From NCBI RefSeq assembly GCF_035917275.1, contig NZ_CP108508.1:4650001-4714000 (forward strand): 64,000 bases of DNA, given 5' to 3'. A model generated the notes under the pieces. That model saw nothing but the letters and a program-made list of their open reading frames with translations. It searched no databases and was not told where the DNA came from. Origin of the DNA: Streptomyces sp. NBC_01237. GTDB lineage: Bacteria; Actinomycetota; Actinomycetes; Streptomycetales; Streptomycetaceae. Each line of letters starts with the position of its first letter. Positions within the stretch are counted from its first letter, which is position 1. Below, in pieces: positions 24,460 through 33,650 of this stretch. A program made the position numbers and the translations under genes.

Positions 24460-26312
24460 CCTCCGATGATCCCGAGAGCGCCGGAGGACGGCGACTCCAG
24501 CTGCTGCTGATGGGCGAGACGGAGGCGGTTCACGTGGGCGAACGCCGCCCGCATCCGGCGGTCGTGGGTGACGACCACCAGTGTTCCGGTGTACTGGGCC
24601 AGCGCCGCTTCGATCTCCTCGGCCAGGGCCGGGGCCAGGTGGTTCGTCGGCTCGTCCAGGAGGAGCAGATCCACCGGGTTCGCGATCAGCGCGGCCAGTT
24701 CGAGCCGGCGCCGGCCGCCGATGGAGAGCGCGCCGACGGGGGTGGCCAGGTCATGCGCACGGAACAGGCCGAAGGCGAGCAGTTCGTCGGCCGCCTCCGC
24801 AGGGTCGTCGTACCCCCTGGTCGCGGCGAAGGTTTCGAGGACCGTACGGGCCGCTTCGGCGCCCTCCGGGCGTGCGGTGCTCTGGCGCAGAAGACCGACC
24901 CGGTCCGGGCGGCGGACCGTGCCGCGCTCGGGGACCAGCTCGCCCGCGAGGAGCTGGAGGAGGGTGGACTTGCCCGCTCCGTTGGGGCCGGTGACCAGGA
25001 GGCGGTCGCCGGGGGCGAGGTGCAGGGCATCGAGGGTGAGACGGCCGGGGACGTGGATGCCGGTGAGCTGGACGCCGGTGGGATGGGCGCCGGTGAGTTG
25101 GGCGGCGGTGAGCTGGGCGGCGGCGGCCTCGGGGGACCGGGCCGGGGATGTCGCTGGGGCCGGGGAAGGGGAAGGGCTCGGGTCCGCCGATGGGGCCGGG
25201 GACGGGGAAAGGTGCAGGTCCGGGGCTGTTCCGGTCGGTGCGTCGGTGGGGCCCTGGATGCGGCCGGTGAAGCGCAGAGGCTGCGGCGGTGGCGGCACCG
25301 GGTTCTCGGCGAGCCGGTGCAGGTGCTCGCGGGCGTTGCGGATGCGGCTCATCGCGCCGTGCGACCGCGACCGCGCCCGGAACGCCCCCGCGCCGCTGAA
25401 CGAGGCGGGCGCCTTGCGCGGGATGGCGGAGAGCAGCCCGATGTTCGAGTCGGCGAGCGCGGAGTACCGGGCGTTCTCGGCCCGCCACTGTTCGTACCGC
25501 CGGTGCAGGCGCGCCCTGTCGGCGGCCTTCGCGGTGAGGAACCCCGCGTAGCCGTTGCCGTACCGCTGGACCGTGTGCCGGGCACCGTCGACTTCCAGGA
25601 TGCTCGTCGTGACCCGGTCCAGGAAGGCGCGGTCGTGGGTCACGGCCACGACCGTTCCCGGGTGGGCCAGCAGGTGTTCCTCCAGCCACGCGACCGCCTC
25701 GTCGTCCAGGTCGTTGGTCGGCTCGTCGAGGAGCAGCAGTTCGGGGGCGCCGGCCAGCGTCGCGGCGAGCGCCAGCCTGGAACGCTGCCCTCCGGACAGG
25801 GTGCCGAGCGGACGGTCGCGGTCCGGGGCGGTGCGCCCGCCGAGCCGGGCCAGGACGATCTCCACCCGGCGCTCCGCGTCCCGGCCGCCCCGTACCTCGT
25901 ACGCGGTGACCAGCTCGCCGTACGCCGCCAGCTCCTCGGGCGTCGCACGGCCCAGGGACGCCTCCGCGCGGGCGATGCGCCGTTCCAGGGCGCGCAGGTC
26001 GGCCAGGGCGAGGTCGATGGCGTCGCCGACGCGTGCGGTGTCCGGCAGGTCGATGGTCTGCGGAAGATGACCGATGCCGCCTGGGGCGGTGACATCGACG
26101 GTGCCGTTGTCGGGCTGCTCGACGCCCGCGAGGAGCCGGAGCAGCGTCGACTTCCCGGAGCCGTTGTCGCCGATGACCCCGACCCGTTCGCCGGGGCGGA
26201 GGGTGCAGGTGACGCGGTCGAGGACCTGGCGGTCGTCGTAGCGCTTGGTGATGTCGGTCAGGACGATCCGGGAGGTCGAGCGGGGCGCGGTGGTGGCTGG
26301 GGTCGGCTGCAA
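24456..26312 (-). CDS. ABC-F family ATPase (possible ribosome protection)
   Basis: 618 residues with two ABC domains and no TM helices. Walker A1 GDNGSGKST (48-56), signature LSGGQRSRLALAA, Walker B LLLLDEPTNDLDD, H-loop VTHDR; second domain GPNGAGKST, SIGGRRRLELAAL, LLLDEPTNHLAP, VVVTHDR. The inter-domain linker (YSALADSNIGLLSA... AMSRIRNAREHLHRLAENP) is long and basic, then a Pro/Ser-rich insert of about 60 residues with PSPAP-type repeats splits the second domain lead-in. ABC-F proteins act on ribosomes, some giving antibiotic resistance. TTG 26312 is chosen for the strong upstream GGAAGGA. Confidence 0.88.
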   Translation of the reverse strand: MQPTPATTAPRSTSRIVLTDITKRYDDRQVLDRVTCTLRPGERVGVIGDNGSGKSTLLRLLAGVEQPDNGTVDVTAPGGIGHLPQTIDLPDTARVGDAIDLALADLRALERRIARAEASLGRATPEELAAYGELVTAYEVRGGRDAERRVEIVLARLGGRTAPDRDRPLGTLSGGQRSRLALAATLAGAPELLLLDEPTNDLDDEAVAWLEEHLLAHPGTVVAVTHDRAFLDRVTTSILEVDGARHTVQRYGNGYAGFLTAKAADRARLHRRYEQWRAENARYSALADSNIGLLSAIPRKAPASFSGAGAFRARSRSHGAMSRIRNAREHLHRLAENPVPPPPQPLRFTGRIQGPTDAPTGTAPDLHLSPSPAPSADPSPSPSPAPATSPARSPEAAAAQLTAAQLTGAHPTGVQLTGIHVPGRLTLDALHLAPGDRLLVTGPNGAGKSTLLQLLAGELVPERGTVRRPDRVGLLRQSTARPEGAEAARTVLETFAATRGYDDPAEAADELLAFGLFRAHDLATPVGALSIGGRRRLELAALIANPVDLLLLDEPTNHLAPALAEEIEAALAQYTGTLVVVTHDRRMRAAFAHVNRLRLAHQQQLESPSSGALGIIGG

Positions 26313-26380
26313 GGGCGATTCCTTCCGTCGGCGACAGGGGCGGTGAAGCGTGGGCGAGACCAGTACGACGGGTCGCGTGA

Positions 26381-26473
26381 CTAGACGAGTCGTATCGTCT
26401 CGTTTGGTTCGAGTGGCAGAGTAGCGCGATCTCCCGGGCCTCGCAAGACGTATCGTCTCGCCTTCGTCGTCTC
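26381..26473. promoter_or_regulatory. Repeated cgtatcgtctcg elements before ABC-F gene
   Basis: The 12-mer cgtatcgtctcg occurs at 26391-26402 and 26449-26460, and gtcgtctcg again at 26466-26474. The first copy forms an imperfect palindrome acgag-N9-ctcgt (26385-26403). It lies 70-160 bp upstream of the ABC-F start, where a TetR-like repressor could bind. No regulator gene is adjacent. Confidence 0.55.
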
Positions 26474-26492
26474 GCCTTCGCGTCGCTGTGGG

Positions 26493-26940
26493 TTGTCAGT
26501 GGTGGATGTCAGGATCGGATACGTGGGCATCGACAACTGGCAGTTGTTTCTGGACCGTTGGAGTGGGCAGTGGGTCGCGGCGCGCGTTCCGCTTCTCGTA
26601 CGCGGAGGACGGCCGGCAGCGCTTCGTGAGTACGGCACACGGAGGCGCGGCCGAGTCCACCGGCACACCGCCCGAAGGGCTGGACCCTGCCCTCTTCGGC
26701 GCCGCCCTCTTCGGGCCCGGTCCCCACGGCCTCGCCGACGGGGCCGGTGCCCATCTCGACCAGGAAGCGGAGATACGGGCGCTCGACGCGACAGCCGAGG
26801 CGTTCGGGGTGACGCTGCCGCGGTTCGCCCTGCGCCACGGCCGGCTGCACGCGGTGCGGGGTGCCTCGTGGACCCGGCGGCCGGGGCCGGGAGAGAGCCG
26901 CGTGTCGGTGAGCGTGGCTCCGGCGCGCGGCACGCTCTGA
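26493..26940 (+). pseudogene. Possible frameshifted gene remnant
   Basis: Frame one (26493-about 26585) reads like protein (VVDVRIGYVGIDNWQLFLDR) and then degenerates. A second frame from about 26590 to 26940 looks coding (FRFSYAEDGRQRFVS, then DQEAEIRALDATAEAFG) but has no start. This suggests a single frameshift near 26585. I do not recognise the family. Sequencing error or chance are alternatives. The gap from 26941 to 27160 holds nothing else. Confidence 0.35.
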
Positions 26941-27160
26941 GCGGCGGCGCGGTGCTGCCGCTTCGGCCCGGTGTGCGGGCGGGGACGCGGGGGACGTCCG
27001 TACCGTCCGGATGCCCGAAAAGGCAGCACCGGGTGCACCGGACGGGCCGGACACGGGCTGGACGGGGCAGGGAGCCTCCCGTAAAGGTGGAGAGCCGGGA
27101 CCGGTGCGGGCCGCCGCAGGGCGTCGCGGCGGATGTCCGCGACCGGTGCGGTCAGGGGAG

Positions 27161-28066
27161 ATGACGATGAACGCACACGACCACGAGCATCAGCACGAGC
27201 AGGACCCGGAGCGGGCCCACGACCACGACCTCCCGCGCGGGAGCGAGTACGGGCAGGACGAGCACGGGCGGCACGAGCACGCGGACGCGGTCGCGGCGCC
27301 GAGGACGGCGGACGTCCACGACGGCGGGACGGAGACGCACCACCTCTTCCGGGCCGCGGCTGCCGGGCGTACGGACGTGGTCGGGACGAGCGGCATGGGC
27401 ATGCTCCAGCGGACCGTGGGCAACGGTGCGCTCAACCCGATGATCCAGCGCGCCAAGGCGGGCCCGTCCGGACCGGCGGAGGAAGAACCGCAAGCGGCGC
27501 AGCGCTCACCGGTGCACGACGTCGTGTCGTCCGGCGGCGGTTCGCCCCTGGACACCGATACCCGTACGGATCTGGAGAGCCGTATGGGCGCGGACTTCTC
27601 CGACGTACGTATCCACAACGACTCCGCCGCGCACGAGTCGGCGAAGGGCGTCGGAGCGCACGCGTACACCGTGGGCAACAACGTGGTCTTCCAGCGGGAC
27701 GCGTACGACCCGTCGTCACCGCAGGGCCGTACGACGCTGGCCCATGAGTTGACGCATGTGATCCAGCAGCGCAGTGGGCCGGTCGAGGGCACGGAGGCGC
27801 CGGGCGGCATCCGGGTCAGTGATCCCTCGGACCGCTTCGAGCGGGAGGCTGTGGCGAACGCGGACCGGGTGCTCTCGGACCCGGCACCCGTGTCGGCCGC
27901 CGCCGCTACCGCTGTTCCCGCCGCGCCGGTCGCACCCGCCGCGCCCGCCGTACAGCGTGCGGCCACGGAGGACGAGGACGAACAACCGGCCGACGTGCAG
28001 GGCTCGTTCGTCCAGCGGGCCGAGGAGAAGGGCCCGGAGGAGGAAGAGGAAGCCCCACCGGCCTGA
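27161..28066 (+). CDS. DUF4157 (eCIS core) metalloprotease-like protein
   Basis: 301 residues from ATG 27161 behind GGGGAG. A His/Asp/Glu-rich lead (1-60) is followed by MGMLQRTVGNGALN, a motif shared with the large toxin at 39698. The DUF4157 domain has DLESRMGADFSDVRIHNDSA, then the zinc motif in AHELTHVIQQR (HExxH). The tail is Ala/Pro/Val-rich with several VQR/FVQR motifs and an acidic end. DUF4157 proteins are signature partners of contractile injection systems, as toxin fusions or cargo-processing proteases. It opens the eCIS locus. Confidence 0.85.
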   Translation: MTMNAHDHEHQHEQDPERAHDHDLPRGSEYGQDEHGRHEHADAVAAPRTADVHDGGTETHHLFRAAAAGRTDVVGTSGMGMLQRTVGNGALNPMIQRAKAGPSGPAEEEPQAAQRSPVHDVVSSGGGSPLDTDTRTDLESRMGADFSDVRIHNDSAAHESAKGVGAHAYTVGNNVVFQRDAYDPSSPQGRTTLAHELTHVIQQRSGPVEGTEAPGGIRVSDPSDRFEREAVANADRVLSDPAPVSAAAATAVPAAPVAPAAPAVQRAATEDEDEQPADVQGSFVQRAEEKGPEEEEEAPPA

Positions 28067-28228
28067 GCAGCCCCCTGCCCGGCTCTCCGCAGCCGCACGG
28101 ACCGACGGCGCGACGGTGCGAAGCCGCCTGATCCGCCGGGCCTCCCTGACCCGCAGGGCCTCCCTGACCTGACCGGCTCGACGACCGGCCCGGCCCGGCA
28201 ATCGGACCGACCCGGCCCGGTCGGGTGG

Positions 28229-29575
28229 TCAGCCTGCGGAGTCCGGGCGCATCGTGCCGCCGAGGAACAGCGACTCGGCGCACCGTGAGGGCGCCGGTGC
28301 GCCCACCGGCTTCCCGATCTTCCGGCAGTCGATGGTCATGGTGACCTTGCCGCCCGCGGGCACCAGGATCGGCGTCACGAAGTGGTAGTCGGAGTCCCGG
28401 AAGTTCTCCAGCCCGAGGCTCAGCACACGGTTGTCCTTTCCGGCGGAGACGGTCACCGTCCCCGCGTCTCCCTGCGGGTTCTGCACCACGATGTCGGTCA
28501 GCTGGAACGTGTGCCCGTCCGGCACCTGGAGCGCGGTCGAGGTGTTCGAGCCGCCGCCCACCGCGTCCCTGACCCGCACCTGGGCGCTGGTCGGGGCGGC
28601 TGATGTCGCGGGGTCCCCCGCAGCGCCGCCCGTGCTCGGGGCGGCGCTGGGCTTCGACGCGCCGCCGCCCGAGCCCGCACCTGCGGAGTCGCCGCCTCCG
28701 GAACCGCCTCCGGAGCCGGCTCCGGCCGTGTCGCCCTGGTTCGGCGCCTTGCTCTTGTCGGCCGCCGCGGCGGAACGTACCGCCTCGGGCGTGACCGCCT
28801 CCCGTGCCGCCGATTTCACGGCCGGGCGCAGCAGGGCGTACCAGAGGCCGACCAGCGCGATCAGCAGCACCGCCGCCGTGATCAGGGCGCGGGGAAGCCA
28901 GCGCGGAAGGATCGGTTCCTGCTGGTAGGAGCCATCCACGAGGACGGGTTCCACCGGTTCCTGGCCCTCCGCCACCTGCGGGGCGGCGAACACCTGGAAG
29001 GGGTGCGTGACCGGGGTGCCACGCCACATCCGCTTGGCCGGACGGATGCGCAGCTTCCCGAACTCCGCGTGCCCGGGGGCGACCTGGAGCTCGGACACGG
29101 CGAAGACGACGCGTGCCAGTTCGGAACCGGGCTGGGCGCCGAGCCGCACGGTGACCGGTGTGTTGCCGCGGTTGTCGACGGCGAACTGGTGCCGTCCGCC
29201 GCGGGAGCCGTGGGAGCTGCGCGGTACCAGTTCGGCGGTCGTCTCGGTGAACGGCAATACCGTCACCCGGCCTTCGGGCACCACGGTGCCGTCCGGCTCG
29301 CTGGTGGGCACCACCCGTATCCCGAACGGGGTCTCACCCGCGAGTACGGTCGAGTCGCGGGGCGGCCGCAGCATGAGCGATACGGTCCGGGAGTCACCCG
29401 GGTACAGGGACAGAACCGCCGGCTCCACCGTCGACCAGGCGGCACAGGCGCCGACCACCTCGAAGCGGTACTCCTCGACGGTCTGGCCGGAGTTGAGGAC
29501 CCGCAGGGGGAGGGCCGTCTCCTCGCCCGGTGCGGCGGTGACGGACGACTCGTCGAGACTTGCCGTAAGACTCAT
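28229..29575 (-). CDS. Ig-like membrane protein in eCIS locus
   Basis: 448 residues from ATG 29575 (MSLTASLDESSVTAAPGE). An alternative start at 29683 would add 36 residues with AT-rich codons, including a TTA. Residues 1-200 hold two beta-sandwich domains of the type seen in NPCBM-associated/NEW3 proteins. One TM helix (ALITAAVLLIALVGLWYALL, about residue 215-235) follows. Then come a Gly/Ser/Asp linker and a C-terminal beta domain (STALQVPDGHTFQLTDIVVQ). One face is cytoplasmic, one external; I cannot name its function. It is convergent with the DUF4157 gene and divergent from the LuxR regulator. Confidence 0.7.
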   Translation of the reverse strand: MSLTASLDESSVTAAPGEETALPLRVLNSGQTVEEYRFEVVGACAAWSTVEPAVLSLYPGDSRTVSLMLRPPRDSTVLAGETPFGIRVVPTSEPDGTVVPEGRVTVLPFTETTAELVPRSSHGSRGGRHQFAVDNRGNTPVTVRLGAQPGSELARVVFAVSELQVAPGHAEFGKLRIRPAKRMWRGTPVTHPFQVFAAPQVAEGQEPVEPVLVDGSYQQEPILPRWLPRALITAAVLLIALVGLWYALLRPAVKSAAREAVTPEAVRSAAAADKSKAPNQGDTAGAGSGGGSGGGDSAGAGSGGGASKPSAAPSTGGAAGDPATSAAPTSAQVRVRDAVGGGSNTSTALQVPDGHTFQLTDIVVQNPQGDAGTVTVSAGKDNRVLSLGLENFRDSDYHFVTPILVPAGGKVTMTIDCRKIGKPVGAPAPSRCAESLFLGGTMRPDSAG

Positions 29576-29785
29576 ACGGCGGACCGTAGGGTCGCCGACG
29601 TTGTCGGGCATCGGCCGTGAAGGAACACTTCCGGGCAGATGTAGTGCCCGTAACCACCTTTTAGTTTCCTCGTCAGTAAACATGGGAATCTTTTGACCGC
29701 CTCAAACTAATGAGGCAGACGTGTGCAGCTGTGAGGCTTGAGCATGCTGTGATGCTTCCGGCTGTTGCCCAGGGGGAGCATTGAC

Positions 29786-30412
29786 ATGGAGCGCACCACT
29801 GTCGCATTAAGGGCCCAAGATCCAATTTCGCAGGCGGGCGTGGCCAGCCAATTGAGGGCCCGTCCCGAGGTCAGCGTCATGGAATGGGGCGAGGCCGAGC
29901 CTTCGCCCCAGGTGGTGGTCGTGGTGGTGGACACGGTCGACGAGGACGTACTGAGGATGCTGCGCCACATACAGCGCACGAGTACCGCCCGCACCGTTCT
30001 GGTCACCACGGACATCGATGAGCAGAAACTGGTGAGCGCCGCGGAGTGCGGCGTCGCCGGTGTGGTCAGGCGCTCCGAGTCCACGCCCGAGCATCTGGTG
30101 CATGTCATCGGGACGGTGGCGCGCGGGGAGGGCCATCTCCCCTCCGATCTGCTCGGACGCCTCCTCGAAGAGGTCGGCAGGCTCCAGGGGCAGGTGCTGG
30201 GTCCGCGCGGTCTCCACTTCACGGGTCTGGCGGCGCGCGAAGTGGATGTCCTGCGGCTGGTCGCCGAGGGGTACGACACCGCGGACATCGCGACGAAACT
30301 GGCCTATTCCGAGCGCACGATCAAGAATGTGCTGCATTCCGTGATGACCCGCCTTCAGCTGCGAAATCGTTCCCATGCGGTGGCGTATGCGATGCGGCAG
30401 GGCCTTATTTGA
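29786..30412 (+). CDS. LuxR/NarL-type response regulator of the eCIS locus
   Basis: 208 residues. The N-terminal receiver-like domain (VALRAQDPISQAGVASQLRA) keeps an Asp at VVVVVVDTVDEDV, but the conserved Lys loop is changed (GVVRRSES), so phosphorylation is uncertain. The last 60 residues are a clear GerE/LuxR HTH: LAAREVDVLRLVAEGYDTAD, then SERTIKNVLHSVMTRLQ. No sensor kinase is nearby. I recall a LuxR-type gene at the same place in the S. coelicolor system, so it is the likely local controller. Confidence 0.85.
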   Translation: MERTTVALRAQDPISQAGVASQLRARPEVSVMEWGEAEPSPQVVVVVVDTVDEDVLRMLRHIQRTSTARTVLVTTDIDEQKLVSAAECGVAGVVRRSESTPEHLVHVIGTVARGEGHLPSDLLGRLLEEVGRLQGQVLGPRGLHFTGLAAREVDVLRLVAEGYDTADIATKLAYSERTIKNVLHSVMTRLQLRNRSHAVAYAMRQGLI

Positions 30413-30545
30413 TCTTCGGGCGCCGTTGTATTGCCTCAAAGGGCAATTCGGCCTTCCCGGTGGTGTGGCTCGCTTTCCGGTGCGGACGCGCAGTTCTCGC
30501 GGGACCGTGCGAACCGATCGGGTCGGGTTTCGGGGGAGGAATTCC

Positions 30546-32588
30546 GTGCGGTGGTTGCAGCCAGGAAAAGGATCACGCGGGCCGGCCGGAGCGCGCCGTT
30601 CGGCGGCACTCGTTCTGCTCCTGCTCGCCACCGGTCTGGCTCCCGCCTCGGGTGTGACCGGCGTGGCCACGGCCATGCCGGTTCCCCCGGACCCGTGGGT
30701 CACCCCGGCGAGCGTGCACGAGGCGCTCGACCCGGGCGGCTCGACGGGCGTGGACAAGCGGGTGCGTACGCCCGCGATCCCGCCGAGGCCCGATGTGGTG
30801 CTGCTGGTGGACGGCACCGGGAGCATGGATGTCCCGATCGGTGATGTGCAGAAGGGCTTGAAGGACATCACGACGGCGGTCCGCGAACAGCAGGAGGATT
30901 CGCGGTTCGCCGTGGCTACCTATGGCGATGAGAAGGACGATCCGACGGCGGAGTTCGCCGTGCTCCAGGGGCTGACGACGAACCTGGACGATGTGCAGAA
31001 GAAGGGTGTCGACAAGTTGGACACCTCTCGCGGCTTCAGGAGCAAGGGCCCGTCCGAGGACTGGATCTACGCGCTGTGGAAGGTGGCCAACGGCGCGGAC
31101 GGCGGGACGGTCTTCCGGGAGGGGGCCAGTCCGGTGGTCGTCCTGGTCGGCGACGCGTCGAGTCACAACCCCAGCAACAAGATCCCTTACGAAGAAGCGG
31201 TGTTCGCGCTCCAGGACAAGGGGGTGCGGGTCATCGCCGTCGATGTGACGACGGAGGACGGCGACGGGCTCAACGGCTGGGGGTACAGCAGTCCCACCTA
31301 TCAGGACCCGTATCACGAGCCCGACCAGGCCAAACGGATCGCCGCGGCCACCAACGGCCGGATGCTCAGCGGGATACCGGGCGACGGGGTGACCGACGCG
31401 ATCATCGAGGGTTTCAAGAACCTGCCCACCTCCGTCGGCTACCGCCTCGACACCTGCGACCCGCACCTCACCGTCGCGCTGGACCCGCCCATCCGCAGCC
31501 TGACCAGCGGGGAGACCGCCGACTTCGCGGAGACCATCGATGTCGCGGCCGACGCGCCGCAGGGCACCACCCTCACCTGCACCGTGCAGTTCCTGCTCGG
31601 GACGCAGGTGCCGGGGACGGACACGATCGGACCGGCCGCCGTGCCCGACCCGGACTTCCAGCAGCAGATCAGCATCGACGTGAACGACGTCAACGCTCCC
31701 GTCGTCACCGTGGACGACCGTACGGTCCGGGCGAAGGACGACGACGGGGTGCGCATCAGCTACACGGCCACGGCCACGGATGCCCAGGACGGCACACTGC
31801 CGGTCACCTGCACGCCCGCGTCCGGATCGCTCTTCCCGGTCGGGGCGACCACGGTCACCTGCTCGGCGACGGACGCGGCGGGCAACACCGCGACCGACAC
31901 GGCGGAGTTCGAGGTGCTGGAAGCCCCGGTGCCCCCCTCGTCGGACATCGCGGTCAAGGCCGATGTCAGCCCGGACCGCACCTACGTCGGGCGCCCGGCC
32001 CGCGCCCGGTTCACGGTCACCAACGCCGGCCCGGACGCGGCAACCGGGGTCGTCATCGGCGCGACCTGGCCCAAGCCGTCCGAGGCTAAGGACCGCAGCC
32101 TGCCAGGGCTCAACCGGTGTACTGCTGCAAAGCCGTGCACCATCCCCGCCGGGGGACGGATCGAGGTGACGCAGTCGGGTACGTACCGGGCGGCGATCGC
32201 CGGCGACGTACGGGCCACCGTGCGCGGCAAATTGCCCGACCGCCGCACGTCGAACAACAAGGACACGGACCGGCTGCGCGTCCTGAAGCCCTCGCTCACC
32301 GTCACCCCGCAGGTCGCCAGGCCGGGGCAGCCCGTACTGGCCCGGGGCAAGGACTATCCGCCCGGCGAGACCGTACGTTTCACGTGGAACATCGGTATCA
32401 CCGCCGACCGGTCCGGCGTACGGGTGGGCCGCGACGGGACCTTCGAGGTACAGATGCTGGTCCTGCGCAAGGACACCCTCGGCCCGCGCATGCTGCGAGC
32501 GGACGCCCGCGACCTCCCCCGTCTCCGGAAACCGGTCCTGGTGGTGCAACGCAACCTCCAGCCACCGGACTTCGCGGGCCGGTCATGA
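30546..32588 (+). CDS. Secreted vWA/HYR/DUF11 adhesin-like protein
   Basis: 680 residues from GTG 30546 behind GGGGGAGG. The signal (RSAALVLLLLATGLAPASG) leads to a von Willebrand A domain with a variant MIDAS (VLLVDGTGSMD) and ATYGDEKDD. HYR-type Ig repeat follows (TATATDAQDGTLPVTCTPAS, VTCSATDAAGNT), then a DUF11-like domain (ARFTVTNAGPDAATG) with disulfide Cys, and a final beta domain. There is no sortase motif. It may bind surfaces or partner cells. The position 130 bp after the regulator links it with eCIS; its role is an inference. Confidence 0.8.
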   Translation: MRWLQPGKGSRGPAGARRSAALVLLLLATGLAPASGVTGVATAMPVPPDPWVTPASVHEALDPGGSTGVDKRVRTPAIPPRPDVVLLVDGTGSMDVPIGDVQKGLKDITTAVREQQEDSRFAVATYGDEKDDPTAEFAVLQGLTTNLDDVQKKGVDKLDTSRGFRSKGPSEDWIYALWKVANGADGGTVFREGASPVVVLVGDASSHNPSNKIPYEEAVFALQDKGVRVIAVDVTTEDGDGLNGWGYSSPTYQDPYHEPDQAKRIAAATNGRMLSGIPGDGVTDAIIEGFKNLPTSVGYRLDTCDPHLTVALDPPIRSLTSGETADFAETIDVAADAPQGTTLTCTVQFLLGTQVPGTDTIGPAAVPDPDFQQQISIDVNDVNAPVVTVDDRTVRAKDDDGVRISYTATATDAQDGTLPVTCTPASGSLFPVGATTVTCSATDAAGNTATDTAEFEVLEAPVPPSSDIAVKADVSPDRTYVGRPARARFTVTNAGPDAATGVVIGATWPKPSEAKDRSLPGLNRCTAAKPCTIPAGGRIEVTQSGTYRAAIAGDVRATVRGKLPDRRTSNNKDTDRLRVLKPSLTVTPQVARPGQPVLARGKDYPPGETVRFTWNIGITADRSGVRVGRDGTFEVQMLVLRKDTLGPRMLRADARDLPRLRKPVLVVQRNLQPPDFAGRS

Positions 32589-32707
32589 GGAGCCGAGAGG
32601 GAGAAGCCGGTACATGACGAGCCGAGCCCGATGAACCGAGAAGGATGAGCCGAGAAGGATGAGCCGAGCCTGATGAGCAGAGAAAGTTGAGCCGAGCAGG
32701 ATGAGGG
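32584..32707. repeat. 14-bp tandem repeats starting in the vWA stop codon
   Basis: Five regular 14-bp units at 32629, 32643, 32657, 32671 and 32685 (core ggatgagccgagaa), then a partial one at 32699. Two longer variants upstream (about 32584 and 32613) start catgaggagccgag and catgacgagccgag; the first contains the vWA stop TGA. They fill the gap to the DUF4255 gene. Confidence 0.8.
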
Positions 32708-32717
32708 CGGTCACCGG

Positions 32718-33650
32718 ATGATCCACGAGGTCGATGACGTACTACGGTCCCTGATCCGGGCAGAAGTGCTCGAAGGCGGTCAGATCGCGGTGGTCTTCGA
32801 CGCGCCGACGAGGGAGTGGGCGGCGAAGGTCAACGCCCCCATGGTCAACCTCTACCTCTATGACATCCGCGAGGACATGAAGCGCCGCGAGCGGGGCCTG
32901 CACAACGAGTACGACGAGCACGGGACGGTCGTCGCGCGCCGCCGCCCGCCCCGCTACTTCAAGCTGTCGTACCTGATCACGGCGTGGACGAAACGCCCGG
33001 AGGACGAACACCGGCTGCTGTCCTCGCTGCTCGCGTGCCTGCTGCGCTACGAGGCGCTGCCCCCGGAGCGGCTGACGGGTTCACTGGCAGAGATCGGGGC
33101 CGCCGTACCGATGTCGATCGCGCTGCCGCCGCCCGAGGACCGCTCGTTCGCGGATGTGTGGAGTGCGCTGGGCGGGGAGCTGAAACCCTCGCTCGACCTG
33201 GTGATCAGCGTTCCGGTGACGGCATCGCCGACCTATGTGGCGGGCCCGCCGGTGGGGGACGAGGGGCTCCGGGCACGGTTCGGGGACGTACCGACACCTC
33301 CGGAACGGCCCCGTCAGCCGATGCCGGGGCGTGGGCCCGGTCTGCCGGTGTACGGGTCCCGTCCGGGCCGCCCCGGACGGGCGGCGGTCGACGGGTCCGA
33401 CGGACGCGACGGCCCCGATGGGCGGGCCGGCTCCGACGGACGGTCCGATGCCGATGGACGCGACCGGCGCACGGCGTCCGGTACGGGCGAGCCCCGCCGG
33501 GGCCTCTCGCTCCGGATCACCGAGAGCCGGGGCGCGAAGGACAGCAGGGACGACCGGGGCAGCGGAGGCGAGAGGGACGACCGGGACGGCGGAGGCGAGA
33601 GGGACGGCCTAGGCGGACGTACGGAGGACAGCGAGGACAGCACCGCATGA
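32718..33650 (+). CDS. DUF4255 protein (eCIS cap/Afp16-like)
   Basis: 310 residues. The first 190 are DUF4255: IHEVDDVLRSLIRAE, VNLYLYDIREDMKRRERGL, then YFKLSYLITAWTKRPEDEHR and LGGELKPSLDLVISVPV. In Afp/PVC-type systems, proteins of this family (Afp16) cap the sheath-tube and set its length. The C-terminal 110 residues are a low-complexity Gly/Asp/Arg tail (GRDGP.. and DDRDGGGERDG runs), unusual for the family. Its stop overlaps the AAA+ start by 4 bp. Confidence 0.9.
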   Translation: MIHEVDDVLRSLIRAEVLEGGQIAVVFDAPTREWAAKVNAPMVNLYLYDIREDMKRRERGLHNEYDEHGTVVARRRPPRYFKLSYLITAWTKRPEDEHRLLSSLLACLLRYEALPPERLTGSLAEIGAAVPMSIALPPPEDRSFADVWSALGGELKPSLDLVISVPVTASPTYVAGPPVGDEGLRARFGDVPTPPERPRQPMPGRGPGLPVYGSRPGRPGRAAVDGSDGRDGPDGRAGSDGRSDADGRDRRTASGTGEPRRGLSLRITESRGAKDSRDDRGSGGERDDRDGGGERDGLGGRTEDSEDSTA

